Assembly (NCBI RefSeq): GCF_001975665.1
Contig: NZ_CP019419.1
Location: 1,984,001-2,048,000 of the forward strand
DNA from: Polaribacter reichenbachii
Lineage (GTDB): Bacteria; Bacteroidota; Bacteroidia; Flavobacteriales; Flavobacteriaceae
Direction of reading: 5' to 3'
DNA length: 64,000 bases
In this document: one piece after another, positions 17,768 through 26,301 of the stretch
Position numbering within the stretch: the first letter of the stretch is position 1
How the letters are laid out: each line of letters begins with the position of its first letter
Program-made: the position numbers and the translations under genes
The notes under the pieces: model-generated
The model's database searches: none
The model's input: the letters and a program-made list of their open reading frames with translations, nothing else
Told to the model about the DNA's origin: nothing

Positions 17768-18607
17768 ATGAAAACTATTATTATAATTCTTACAATATGT
17801 TTTGCTTTTTCTTTAAATGCACAAAATTTTACAGGTAAAGCAATTTATAAAACAAGCAGAAAATCGAATTTTAAAATCAATAATGAAAAAGGTGTAGATG
17901 ATAAAATGCAAGAGGAATTAAGAAAAAGAATGCAGAAAATGAATCAGAAAACATTCACTTTAGAGTTTAATAAAACAGCATCTATATATAAAGAAGAAGT
18001 AAAATTAGATGCACCAAAACCGCAAGTTGGTGGTAATCAAATTGTGGTAATGTCTTTTGGAGGCTCTGGTAGTGGTAGTGTGTATTATAAAAATATTCAA
18101 GAAAAGCGCTATGTTAATCAAACAGAAATACAAGGAAAACGTTTTTTAATAAAAGATTCTTTACCAAATTACAATTGGCAATTAACTTCAGAAACTAAAA
18201 ACATAGGTAATTACACTTGCTACAAAGCTATTTACACAAGAGAGCAAGAAAGTACAAGTATGAGCTTTATAAATGGAGAAACTAAAGAAGAGAAAAAAAC
18301 AGAAACTATTGTTACAACAGCTTGGTATACACAACAAGTACCAATAAGTAATGGACCAGATGATTACCAAGGTTTACCTGGTTTAATTTTAGAGATTAAT
18401 GATGGAAAGAGAATGATTGTTTGTACTGAAATTGTTTTAAATCCATCAGAAGAAATAAATTTACAAGAACCAGAAAAAGGTAAAGTTGTAGATCAAAAAA
18501 AGTTTGATGAGATTCAAGAACAGAAATCTAAAGAGATGATGGAGAAGTTTAAAAGCAGAAATGGTTTTGATATGGGCAATGGAGTTAGAGTAAAAATAGG
18601 AGGGTAG
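17768..18607 (+). CDS. GLPGLI family exported protein
   Basis: A 279-residue exported protein with signal peptide MKTIIIILTICFAFSLNAQ. It carries the family signature YQGLPGLILEIN (about 198-209), preceded by TAWYTQQVPISNGPDDY and followed by CTEIVLNP. The family (Porph_ging type) is confined to Bacteroidota and has no assigned biochemistry. The N-terminal region is Lys/Met/Gln rich, and a Gly-Ser patch (GGSGSGS) sits mid-protein. It is the first gene of a likely operon with a paralogue and an outer-membrane barrel protein, divergent from a two-component system. Confidence 0.85.
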   Translation: MKTIIIILTICFAFSLNAQNFTGKAIYKTSRKSNFKINNEKGVDDKMQEELRKRMQKMNQKTFTLEFNKTASIYKEEVKLDAPKPQVGGNQIVVMSFGGSGSGSVYYKNIQEKRYVNQTEIQGKRFLIKDSLPNYNWQLTSETKNIGNYTCYKAIYTREQESTSMSFINGETKEEKKTETIVTTAWYTQQVPISNGPDDYQGLPGLILEINDGKRMIVCTEIVLNPSEEINLQEPEKGKVVDQKKFDEIQEQKSKEMMEKFKSRNGFDMGNGVRVKIGG

Positions 18608-18698
18608 AGTTGTTAAAGTTTTCCCAATGCTTTTAAACTTTTAAACCTTTTTTAAGTCATACTGACCATATAACCGATATTTTTACAAAAAAATAGAA

Positions 18699-19538
18699 AT
18701 GATGAAATCAGTATTTACTTTCGTATTAGTTTTAGCAACTAATATTTTATTTTCTCAAAACGACTTTCAGGGTAAAGCAACTTATATGTCTAAAACCACT
18801 ATGGATATGAGTAGGTTTGAAGGAAGAAGTGAGCAAGAGAAAAAACAGATTATGGCTCGTATGAAAAACTTTTTAGAAAAAACCTACACCCTAAGTTTTA
18901 ATAAAACAGAATCTGAATTTAAAGAAAATATAAAATTAGATGCTCCTGGAGGATCTTCTGGTCGAAGATGGGGTGCAAGTAATGGTAAAGGCTCTATTTA
19001 CAAAAATTTAAAAGAGAAAGAAATGATTGAAGACGTAGAAATGTTTAGTAAACGTTTTCTTGTTGTTGAAGAAATGGAACAACCGAAATGGGAATTAAGT
19101 ACAGAAACTAAAAAAATTGGACAATATACTTGTTATAAAGCAACTTTAGTAAAAGTAGATACAAGTGTAGATTTTGGAAGCATTTTTGGTAGAAGAGGTA
19201 GAGGTGGAGCTCCAAAGAGCGATAATAAAGAAGAGGAAAAAGAACCAGAAGTTAGAACTTTAGCAGTTACTGCTTGGTATACACCACAAATACCTGTTAG
19301 TTCTGGGCCAGACTCTTACTATGGTTTGCCAGGTTTAATTTTAGAATTAAATACGGGCAAAACTACAATGTTGTGTACAGAAATTGTATTAAATCCTTCT
19401 GAAGATTTAGAAATTGATAAGCCTAAAAAAGGTAAAAAAGTTAACAGAGAGGAGTATAATAAAATTATTAAAGTAAAAACAGACGAATTAAAAGAGCGCT
19501 TTCAAGGTGGTAATAGAGGTGGAGGTAGAAGATTCTAA
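18699..19538 (+). CDS. GLPGLI family exported protein, paralogue
   Basis: A 279-residue paralogue of the preceding protein with the same layout: signal peptide MMKSVFTFVLVLATNILFSQ, then FQGKATYMSK, TAWYTPQIPVSSGPDSYYGLPGLILELN, and CTEIVLNPSEDLEI. It differs by Arg/Gly-rich inserts (FGRRGRGG mid-protein and RGGGRRF at the C-terminus). The conserved order and equal length indicate a tandem duplication. It is followed after 45 bases by the barrel gene. The function is unknown; an interaction with that outer-membrane partner is inferred from position only. Confidence 0.85.
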   Translation: MMKSVFTFVLVLATNILFSQNDFQGKATYMSKTTMDMSRFEGRSEQEKKQIMARMKNFLEKTYTLSFNKTESEFKENIKLDAPGGSSGRRWGASNGKGSIYKNLKEKEMIEDVEMFSKRFLVVEEMEQPKWELSTETKKIGQYTCYKATLVKVDTSVDFGSIFGRRGRGGAPKSDNKEEEKEPEVRTLAVTAWYTPQIPVSSGPDSYYGLPGLILELNTGKTTMLCTEIVLNPSEDLEIDKPKKGKKVNREEYNKIIKVKTDELKERFQGGNRGGGRRF

Positions 19539-19583
19539 AATTCTATAACTAACTTTTTTTAATTAAATTCAAACAAATCAAAC

Positions 19584-22355
19584 ATGAAAAAAATATTACT
19601 ATTCACCATTTTAATGGTGTCATGGGTTTCTACTGCCCAAATTACTTTAAAAGGTGTTGTTAAAGATTCTATTGGTGAACCATTAGAAATGGCAAATGTT
19701 ATTGCCTTAGATACAGTTGCAAAAACAATTAGCTCTTTTGGTTTTACAGATGCCAATGGTAACTTTAAATTAGATTTAAAACGAAATACTACTTACAATA
19801 TAAAAATTAGTTATGTAGGTTTTAAAGAAATTAGCGAGTTTATTAAAACCAAAGAAACTAATATTACAAAGAACTATACAATGTTCGAAGACAATATGTT
19901 AGATGGTATTAATATTGTTGCAAAAATGCCAGTAACTATTAAAGGAGATACTATTGTATATAATGCAGATTCTTTTAAAAATGGTTCAGAAAGAAAGTTG
20001 AAAGACGTTTTAGATAAATTACCTGGAGTAGAAATTAACGATGATGGGCAAATAGAAGTAGAAGGTAAAGCTGTAGAAAAAATAATGGTAGATGGTAAAG
20101 AATTTTTTAGTGGAGATACTAAATTAGCCACAGAAAACATCCCTTCTAATGCAGTTGATAAAATTCAGGTTTTAAGAAATTATGGTGATGTTAGCCAATT
20201 AAGTGGGGTACAAAATAACCAAGATAGAGTTGCTATTAACATTAAATTAAAAGAGGGTAAAAAGAACTTTTGGTTTGGAGATGTTTTAGCGGGTGCAGGA
20301 GATTCGCCAGATACAGGTTTGTATTTATTTCAGCCTAAATTATTCTATTACACACCTAAATATACCATCAATATTATTGGTGATGTAAATAATATGGGCG
20401 AGGTTGTAATTAGTAGAAGAGATGCAAGAAGCTTTGGTGGTAGTTTTCAAAGTCAAAGTCCATCTAATGGAACCAACATTAATATTGCAGATGCAGGTAT
20501 TGGTTTCTTAAACGCAAGTACCAGAAATGCAAATAGAATAGAAACTAAATTAGGAGCTTTTAACTTTACCTACTCTCCAAATCCAAAATTAGATTTAAGC
20601 GGATTTTTAATTTGGTCTGGTAATTCTAACGGTCAAAGAAATATAAATACTATCGATTATGTAGATCCAGATACTCCAGATGATATTGTAGATAATTCTA
20701 CAGATCAAACTAGTAACACAGGTTTATTTAGATTTAGTACTATTTATAAAAAGAACATTAATAACCAATTAAACTATAATGTTTCTGGACGTTTTTCTAA
20801 TGAATTTAGAACAGATAATGTAAACTCATTTGTTTTAAGTGATATTACAGAAACCGAAAAAGCAACACCATATACTATAAATCAGGATTTTAGCTATTTT
20901 TATACCGCTAGTGAAAAAAGTATTTTTGCTTTAGAAGTACAACACTTATTACAAGATGAAGATCCTTTTTACTTGGCTTCTTTAGAGAACGATCCTTTTA
21001 ATAATAACCCAACTAACGATCCTGCTTTAGAAGATTCAGAAGATGGTTTTGATGACACTGCTGTTACATTAGGTTTAGATACTTCTAATATGTATTATAA
21101 TTTAGAACAAGACAGACGAGTAAAATCGAATCAGTTAGATGCTAAATTTGATTATTATTATATTTTAAATGATAAAAGTAATTTAAATTTTGTTGCAGGT
21201 ACAATATTAAGTTCACAGAATTACGATTCACGTTTTTTTCAAATTCTAGACAATGGAACTGAGTTTGAACCTAATCCATCAATTTCTGGAATTAATAGTT
21301 CAGAAACTACAAACGATACAGAATATAATTTTACAGACTTGTATGCAGGTTTAAGATACCGTTTAAAAACAGGAATTTTTACAATAACTCCAGGTTTTAC
21401 AATGCACTCTTATAACTCTAATAATACACAATATGGTACAGAAACTTTTAAAGATACCTTCTTTAAAATTTTACCAGAATTCGAAACTATTGCTCAGTTT
21501 AAAAAAAGTGAGAGTTTAACTTTTACTTATAAACAAGAGGTTAATTTTACAGACGTAAACCAAATTGCAAGAGGTATTGTTGCCAATAGTTATAGTTCTT
21601 TTTATGCAGGTAATGCAGAGTTAATAAACGCAAGTTTTCATAATGTTAGTTTATTTTACAGAAGCTTTAACTTATTTAATAATAGTAGTGTTTTTGCAAG
21701 AGCAAATTACAGAAAAACAATAGATCAAGTAAATTCTAATACAATCTTCGAAGACAATTCTGTAGTTTCTAGTAGTACAAGCATAAACTCACCATTCGAT
21801 AACGAAAACTTTACTGCTTTTGCAAGATTGAGTAAAACAATCAGAAAAATTACGGCTAGAGTTGGTGGTAACTTCTCTTATAACAAAAGTTATCAATTTA
21901 TAAATTCTTTAGAAAATACTAATAAAAATATTTCAAGAGGGTTAAATACACAAATTGGTACCAATTTTAGGAAAGCACCAAATGTTAACTTATCTTATAA
22001 CGTAACATTTAACGATCAAGCAAACAGTGCAAGAACAGAAGATATTAATACAGTAACTCATGCCCCAGCAATTAATTTTGATGCTTATATCTGGAACTCT
22101 TTAACGCTAACTTCAGATTTTACATTTAATGAGGTAAGACAAGAAGGTAGCAAACAAAGTTCTTTTAATATTTGGAATGCCAAAGTAGCATATAGAAAAG
22201 ATAAAGATGCTAAAATGGAATATGAATTAGTGGGTAGTAACTTATTAGGTACTGGTTCAGAAACTTCTGTTGGGCAAAGTATTATTTCATTTAATGTAAA
22301 TGAAAGATTTATTATGCCAAGATTTATCAGTTTAAGATTGCGTTACCAACTATAA
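19584..22355 (+). CDS. Outer-membrane beta-barrel protein with carboxypeptidase-like N-terminal domain
   Basis: A 923-residue outer-membrane protein related to TonB-dependent receptors. The signal peptide MKKILLFTILMVSWVSTAQ is followed by a carboxypeptidase-D-like beta domain (ITLKGVVKDSIGEPLEMANV, about 20-100). A plug-like region has LPGVEINDDGQIEVEGKAVEKIMVDGKEFF (about 145-175). A large C-terminal barrel of the outer membrane beta-barrel family ends in an aromatic-type strand, FISLRLRYQL. Its substrate is unknown. The same operon holds two GLPGLI proteins. Confidence 0.85.
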   Translation: MKKILLFTILMVSWVSTAQITLKGVVKDSIGEPLEMANVIALDTVAKTISSFGFTDANGNFKLDLKRNTTYNIKISYVGFKEISEFIKTKETNITKNYTMFEDNMLDGINIVAKMPVTIKGDTIVYNADSFKNGSERKLKDVLDKLPGVEINDDGQIEVEGKAVEKIMVDGKEFFSGDTKLATENIPSNAVDKIQVLRNYGDVSQLSGVQNNQDRVAINIKLKEGKKNFWFGDVLAGAGDSPDTGLYLFQPKLFYYTPKYTINIIGDVNNMGEVVISRRDARSFGGSFQSQSPSNGTNINIADAGIGFLNASTRNANRIETKLGAFNFTYSPNPKLDLSGFLIWSGNSNGQRNINTIDYVDPDTPDDIVDNSTDQTSNTGLFRFSTIYKKNINNQLNYNVSGRFSNEFRTDNVNSFVLSDITETEKATPYTINQDFSYFYTASEKSIFALEVQHLLQDEDPFYLASLENDPFNNNPTNDPALEDSEDGFDDTAVTLGLDTSNMYYNLEQDRRVKSNQLDAKFDYYYILNDKSNLNFVAGTILSSQNYDSRFFQILDNGTEFEPNPSISGINSSETTNDTEYNFTDLYAGLRYRLKTGIFTITPGFTMHSYNSNNTQYGTETFKDTFFKILPEFETIAQFKKSESLTFTYKQEVNFTDVNQIARGIVANSYSSFYAGNAELINASFHNVSLFYRSFNLFNNSSVFARANYRKTIDQVNSNTIFEDNSVVSSSTSINSPFDNENFTAFARLSKTIRKITARVGGNFSYNKSYQFINSLENTNKNISRGLNTQIGTNFRKAPNVNLSYNVTFNDQANSARTEDINTVTHAPAINFDAYIWNSLTLTSDFTFNEVRQEGSKQSSFNIWNAKVAYRKDKDAKMEYELVGSNLLGTGSETSVGQSIISFNVNERFIMPRFISLRLRYQL

Positions 22356-22375
22356 CAAAATATTTTTATTTATTT

Positions 22376-22408
22376 TTAAATGGCTCTTTTTTAGAGCCAT
22401 TTTTTATT
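22376..22408 (+). terminator. Rho-independent terminator after the barrel gene
   Basis: The 10-bp stem AAATGGCTCT (22378-22387) with AGAGCCATTT (22393-22402) closes a T5 loop and is followed by Ts. Confidence 0.88.
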
Positions 22409-22429
22409 TAGTTTATTTACTTTTACAGT

Positions 22430-23200
22430 ATGAGTTTATTAGCAACAAAATCATCTTTATACGCTACTTTTAAAAGCTTAGGATTGCTGTATTTATTTAT
22501 TGCCTATGGTCTTTTTTTAGACGGTTTTTACATTTATAACATTACAGATAATGCACAGTTATATGCAAATATTAGTATGCTTTTGGTTTTTCCAATTATC
22601 TATTTTAAGGTAAATAAAAGATCTAAAGAACACTTAATTGCTGGAGTTTTAATCGGTTTTTTTGGTGAGTATCTTTTCTCTGTTTTACTAGGGATGTATA
22701 CCTACAGATTAGAAAATGTACCACATTATATTCCTTTTGGGCACGCTTTAGTTTATTTGGCGGTTTTGTATTTTTCTAAGGCAGCTTCCATAATTAAACA
22801 CAGAAAAAAGATTGAAGTATTTCTTGCCATTTTTATCTTTATTTATGCAAGCGTTTTTCTAATTTTTAAGTTTGATGTTTTTGGTTTTGTAATGACAATG
22901 GCAACCTTATATATTTTAAGAAACAAGCCAAGAGAACGTTTGTTTTATTTAACAATGTACGTTTCTGTTGCCTATTTAGAAATTATTGGTACAAGTCTTT
23001 TATGTTGGGAATGGCCACCAATTGCTTGGGATGTTATTCCGTTTTTACCAAGCCATAACCCACCAAGTGGAATTAGTTTGTTTTATTTTTTGCTAGATTT
23101 AGGTTGTTTGTGGGTGTATAAAAAACGTCATAAAATATCTTGGTTAAGAATGAAGAGTATTCGAAAAATACGTGAGCATAAAACTGTAGTTACAAACTAA
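22430..23200 (+). CDS. Polytopic membrane protein of unknown function
   Basis: A 256-residue integral membrane protein with about seven hydrophobic helices (roughly 18-35, 43-58, 68-85, 100-115, 128-148, 168-190 and 212-228). Conserved-looking polar features between helices are HYIPFGHALVYLA and a Trp/Pro-rich loop, CWEWPPIAWDVIPFLPSHNPPSG. The C-terminus is basic. No transporter or enzyme motif is recognised. It begins after a terminator and stands alone before gldA, 88 bases further on. Confidence 0.7.
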   Translation: MSLLATKSSLYATFKSLGLLYLFIAYGLFLDGFYIYNITDNAQLYANISMLLVFPIIYFKVNKRSKEHLIAGVLIGFFGEYLFSVLLGMYTYRLENVPHYIPFGHALVYLAVLYFSKAASIIKHRKKIEVFLAIFIFIYASVFLIFKFDVFGFVMTMATLYILRNKPRERLFYLTMYVSVAYLEIIGTSLLCWEWPPIAWDVIPFLPSHNPPSGISLFYFLLDLGCLWVYKKRHKISWLRMKSIRKIREHKTVVTN

Positions 23201-23241
23201 AATAATAGTAAATTCGTTACATATAATAAACAAAAGCTAGA

Positions 23242-23267
23242 TGTCAGGTTGAGCGTAGTCGAAACCT
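23242..23267. repeat. Short interspersed repeat of the Flavobacteriaceae type (single copy here)
   Basis: TGTCAGGTTGAGCGTAGTCG followed by AAACCT lies between two plus-strand genes. It resembles the GTTGAGCGCAGTCGAAAC elements scattered through many flavobacterial genomes. AGGTT and AACCT can pair into a small hairpin. Only one copy is in this window, so repeat status rests on prior knowledge. Confidence 0.4.
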
Positions 23268-23288
23268 AAAAAGAAATAACAATTATAT

Positions 23289-24182
23289 ATGTCTATAAAA
23301 GTAGCATCAATAACAAAAACATATAAAACTCAAAAAGCATTAAATAATATTTCTTTTTCTGCGGATAAAGGTCAGATTATTGGTTTTTTAGGTCCAAATG
23401 GAGCAGGGAAATCAACAATGATGAAAATTTTAACGGGTTTTGTAAAACCAAATTCTGGTGAAGTTTTGGTTGATGATATAGATGTTTTACAAAATCCATT
23501 AGCTGCACAAAAAACAATTGGTTATTTGCCAGAACACAACCCTTTGTATTCAGATATGTATGTGCGTGAATATTTACAGTTTCAAGCAGCAATTTTTAAG
23601 GTTGATAAAAACCAAATAGAAGCTTGTATAAAAAAAGTTGGTTTAACTGCAGAAGCACATAAAAAAATACATCAATTATCTAAAGGTTATCAACAAAGAG
23701 TAGGTTTGGCTGCAGCAATTTTACACAATCCTTCAGTTTTAATTTTAGATGAGCCAACAACAGGTTTAGATCCTAATCAATTGATAGAAATTAGAGCTTT
23801 AATTTCTGAATTAGGTAAAGAAAAAACAGTACTATTCTCTACACATATTATGCAAGAAGTAGAAGCTGTTTGCGATAGAGTTATCATCATAAAAAAAGGA
23901 GAAATTTTAGTTGATAAAAACCTCGCTGATTTAAAAGAAAACAAGCAACAAACTATTATTGTAACTTTCGATTATAAGATAGAAGAACAATTTATAAATC
24001 GATTACCAAATGTGGTTTCTTATAAAAATAATTACGACAACACTTGGTACATCACCTTTGAAAGTGAAGAAGATATGAGATCCAAAATCTTTGATTTTGC
24101 TCAAGAAAATGGCTTGAAAATATTAGGTTTAAATACCGAGAATAAGAATTTAGAAACCTTGTTTAGAGAAGTAACTCAGTAG
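23289..24182 (+). CDS. gldA: Gliding motility ABC transporter ATP-binding subunit
   Basis: A 297-residue ABC ATPase. Walker A is GPNGAGKST (35-43), the signature is LSKGYQQRVGLAAAI, Walker B is VLILDEPTTGLDP, and the H-loop is FSTHIMQEVEAVCDR. The C-terminal ~85 residues form an extra domain ending ENKNLETLFREVTQ. The overall sequence matches GldA, the ATPase that acts with the membrane proteins GldF and GldG in Bacteroidota gliding. gldF and gldG are not beside it, which is usual. The symbol is family-based; a generic exporter ATPase is the alternative. Confidence 0.78.
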   Translation: MSIKVASITKTYKTQKALNNISFSADKGQIIGFLGPNGAGKSTMMKILTGFVKPNSGEVLVDDIDVLQNPLAAQKTIGYLPEHNPLYSDMYVREYLQFQAAIFKVDKNQIEACIKKVGLTAEAHKKIHQLSKGYQQRVGLAAAILHNPSVLILDEPTTGLDPNQLIEIRALISELGKEKTVLFSTHIMQEVEAVCDRVIIIKKGEILVDKNLADLKENKQQTIIVTFDYKIEEQFINRLPNVVSYKNNYDNTWYITFESEEDMRSKIFDFAQENGLKILGLNTENKNLETLFREVTQ

Positions 24183-24836
24183 TTATTTTACTAAATATTG
24201 ATAAGCTTCTAACAAAGTAGGGAAAACCAAAATACTACCAGCTTCTCTTAATTCTGCTTCAGAATATTGAGTTAGAATTCCTATAGGCTTCATTCCTGCA
24301 GCCTTTGCAGCCTTTGTGCCAGTTAAACTGTCTTCAAAAACCCAAAGATCTTTAAAATCTTTTTCTTTAAACCCTAAGGCTTTAGCTAAAGTTTTATAAG
24401 CTTCAGGATCTGGTTTTGGCTTTTCGTAATCTTGTACACCAAAAACAGTTGTAAAATTTAAGTTTAAATGGTGAATGCTGTTCTTTAAAAATTGTTTGGT
24501 AGCATTACTTGCAATACCATAAGGAATCTTTTCTTCGGATAATAAATCTGTAAATTCACGAACGCCAGGTAATAATTCAGGAACCGTAAAATATTGGTCT
24601 AAATGCTCATCTTTTAAATGATATAATTCTTCAGTTTGATGTTCTTTACCAATTACACTACAAAAATATTCAGCGATAATTAAAGGTGTTTTACCTGTAT
24701 GACTTTTAGGAAAAGGAGCAATTTCTTCATTAAATAATTCTTTAAAAGCAGAAGTCCAAGCAGAATAATGACTGTTAAAACTATCTACAATAACTCCATC
24801 AAAATCAAATAAAAAACCTTTAGGCAGCAGTTTCAT
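24183..24836 (-). CDS. HAD-superfamily phosphatase / phosphomutase-like protein
   Basis: A 217-residue haloacid-dehalogenase-fold protein. Motif I is FLFDFDGVIVDS (about 8-19), with Asp nucleophile and general acid. The helical cap follows; motif II is GIASNATKQFL; motif III/IV is GVQDYEKPKPDPEAYKTLAKALG...VFEDSLTGTKAAKAAGM. This pattern is that of the beta-phosphoglucomutase / sugar-phosphatase group. The substrate is unknown. Its ATG lies inside the upstream oxidase gene by 17 bases, so a joint role in sugar or sugar-lactone metabolism is possible. Confidence 0.85.
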   Translation of the reverse strand: MKLLPKGFLFDFDGVIVDSFNSHYSAWTSAFKELFNEEIAPFPKSHTGKTPLIIAEYFCSVIGKEHQTEELYHLKDEHLDQYFTVPELLPGVREFTDLLSEEKIPYGIASNATKQFLKNSIHHLNLNFTTVFGVQDYEKPKPDPEAYKTLAKALGFKEKDFKDLWVFEDSLTGTKAAKAAGMKPIGILTQYSEAELREAGSILVFPTLLEAYQYLVK

Positions 24837-26148
24837 TTACAAGTGTTTTAGCGGCCACTAATTTAGTTAAATATGGATTTAAAAACTTGTTAGTTGGGTC
24901 TAATTTTTCACGGATTTCTTTAAATGCTCCCCACTTTGGATAAACCTTAGATAGTTGAATATCTTTAGCAGAAAAACGTTTGCCCCAATGAGGTCTTCCT
25001 CCGTGTTTTAAAAATATTTTTTCGATACTTTTAAATGCTTCATAAGTATCTGCAGTTGCTGCATTTCTAGAAACGCAACCCATTGTTACTGTATCTTGTT
25101 TATAAGCATAGCTTAGCCAACTATTATCTTGATAAACAAAACGCACATCCATAGGTATATGTATAAAAGATTTGTTACTCCACTTGTTAATTTCTGTTTT
25201 TAATTCATTAAAAACTTCTGGAAATTTATCTAAAGCAATTGTCCATTCTGCCAATTCTAAAGTAGAACCTCTAGATTTCGTGACTGTAGCCTGATATAAA
25301 GTACCTTTATGCTCTTTTTTAGAACTGAAAAATGCTTTTGCTAAAATTTTGTTTGCGATTGCAGTTATCCAGGGAAATTTGTGAGAATATTTATATAAAA
25401 ATTTAGAAGTATTTCTTCTGTGTTTTAAATAATTTGGTCCTTTATTTTCTGTAATTTCTTTTTCTGGGTCAATTTTATCACCAGTAATAACATAGCCTTT
25501 GTTTGTATGTGGCAGCCATAAGATTCTTAAAAAGTCATGCTTTTTTAATCTGCTTTTTATTTTTGGTAACCATTCACTATCGTTTTCTGGTCTTTCTTTT
25601 ATATGAAGTGTATAAGCAGGCTCACATTGAAAAGTAATGGTAGACATTACACCCAACATACCTAAAGAAACTTTTACAGCATCCATTAATTCGTCTTCTT
25701 TAGCAACTGTTCTTATTGTACCATCTGCAAGAATTAATCTACATTCAGTCATATATTCAGCCAACAATTTACCACTTGTACCATGAGTTCCTGTAGCCAA
25801 AGCACCACCAATAGTTATGGTGTTAATATCTGGTAAACAAGGAATACACCAACCAACAGACTCAATTGCTTCTAGTAATTCGCTTAAAATTAAACCAGAT
25901 TCAACAGTAATTGTTTTTAAATTGTAATCGTAAGAAATAATTTTATTATAAGTGCTCATATTAATAATTGCATCTGTACCAGCTGCAATATCTGCTGAGG
26001 ACTGTTTGCTACCAAAAAAACGTATTTTTTCATTATTAGCAATTACTTCTTGAAGTTCATCTTCTTTAGTAATGCTGTACATGGTTTTGTAGTTGTGTTT
26101 TAGGTTTTCGTTCCAGCTAACCCAAGTACCATTATTTTTTTGTTTCAT
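24820..26148 (-). CDS. FAD-linked sugar-1,4-lactone oxidase-like protein
   Basis: A 442-residue FAD-binding oxidase of the D-arabinono-1,4-lactone oxidase / L-gulonolactone oxidase group. The FAD-binding PCMH domain includes IRFFGSKQSSADIAAGTDAIINM, ITVESGLILSELLEAIESVGWCIPCLPDINTITIGGALATGTHGTS. The C-terminal ALO domain ends with GGRPHWGKRFSAKDIQLSKVYPKWGAFKEIREKLDPTNKFLN, the HWGK motif being characteristic. No signal peptide is visible. The actual sugar lactone or polyol substrate is unknown. It is translationally coupled to the HAD phosphatase gene. Confidence 0.85.
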   Translation of the reverse strand: MKQKNNGTWVSWNENLKHNYKTMYSITKEDELQEVIANNEKIRFFGSKQSSADIAAGTDAIINMSTYNKIISYDYNLKTITVESGLILSELLEAIESVGWCIPCLPDINTITIGGALATGTHGTSGKLLAEYMTECRLILADGTIRTVAKEDELMDAVKVSLGMLGVMSTITFQCEPAYTLHIKERPENDSEWLPKIKSRLKKHDFLRILWLPHTNKGYVITGDKIDPEKEITENKGPNYLKHRRNTSKFLYKYSHKFPWITAIANKILAKAFFSSKKEHKGTLYQATVTKSRGSTLELAEWTIALDKFPEVFNELKTEINKWSNKSFIHIPMDVRFVYQDNSWLSYAYKQDTVTMGCVSRNAATADTYEAFKSIEKIFLKHGGRPHWGKRFSAKDIQLSKVYPKWGAFKEIREKLDPTNKFLNPYLTKLVAAKTLVNETAA

Positions 26149-26301
26149 AATATGTTGTATTCGTTAAACAAAATTACGAAATAATACTTTTTAAAACTGC
26201 CTTTAAAATGATAAAAATAATAAAATGAATTTCTGATAAATAAAAAGCACTATTTCATCATATTGATAAAAATAGCGTTCATAATACAAGAATGTGTTAT
26301 T

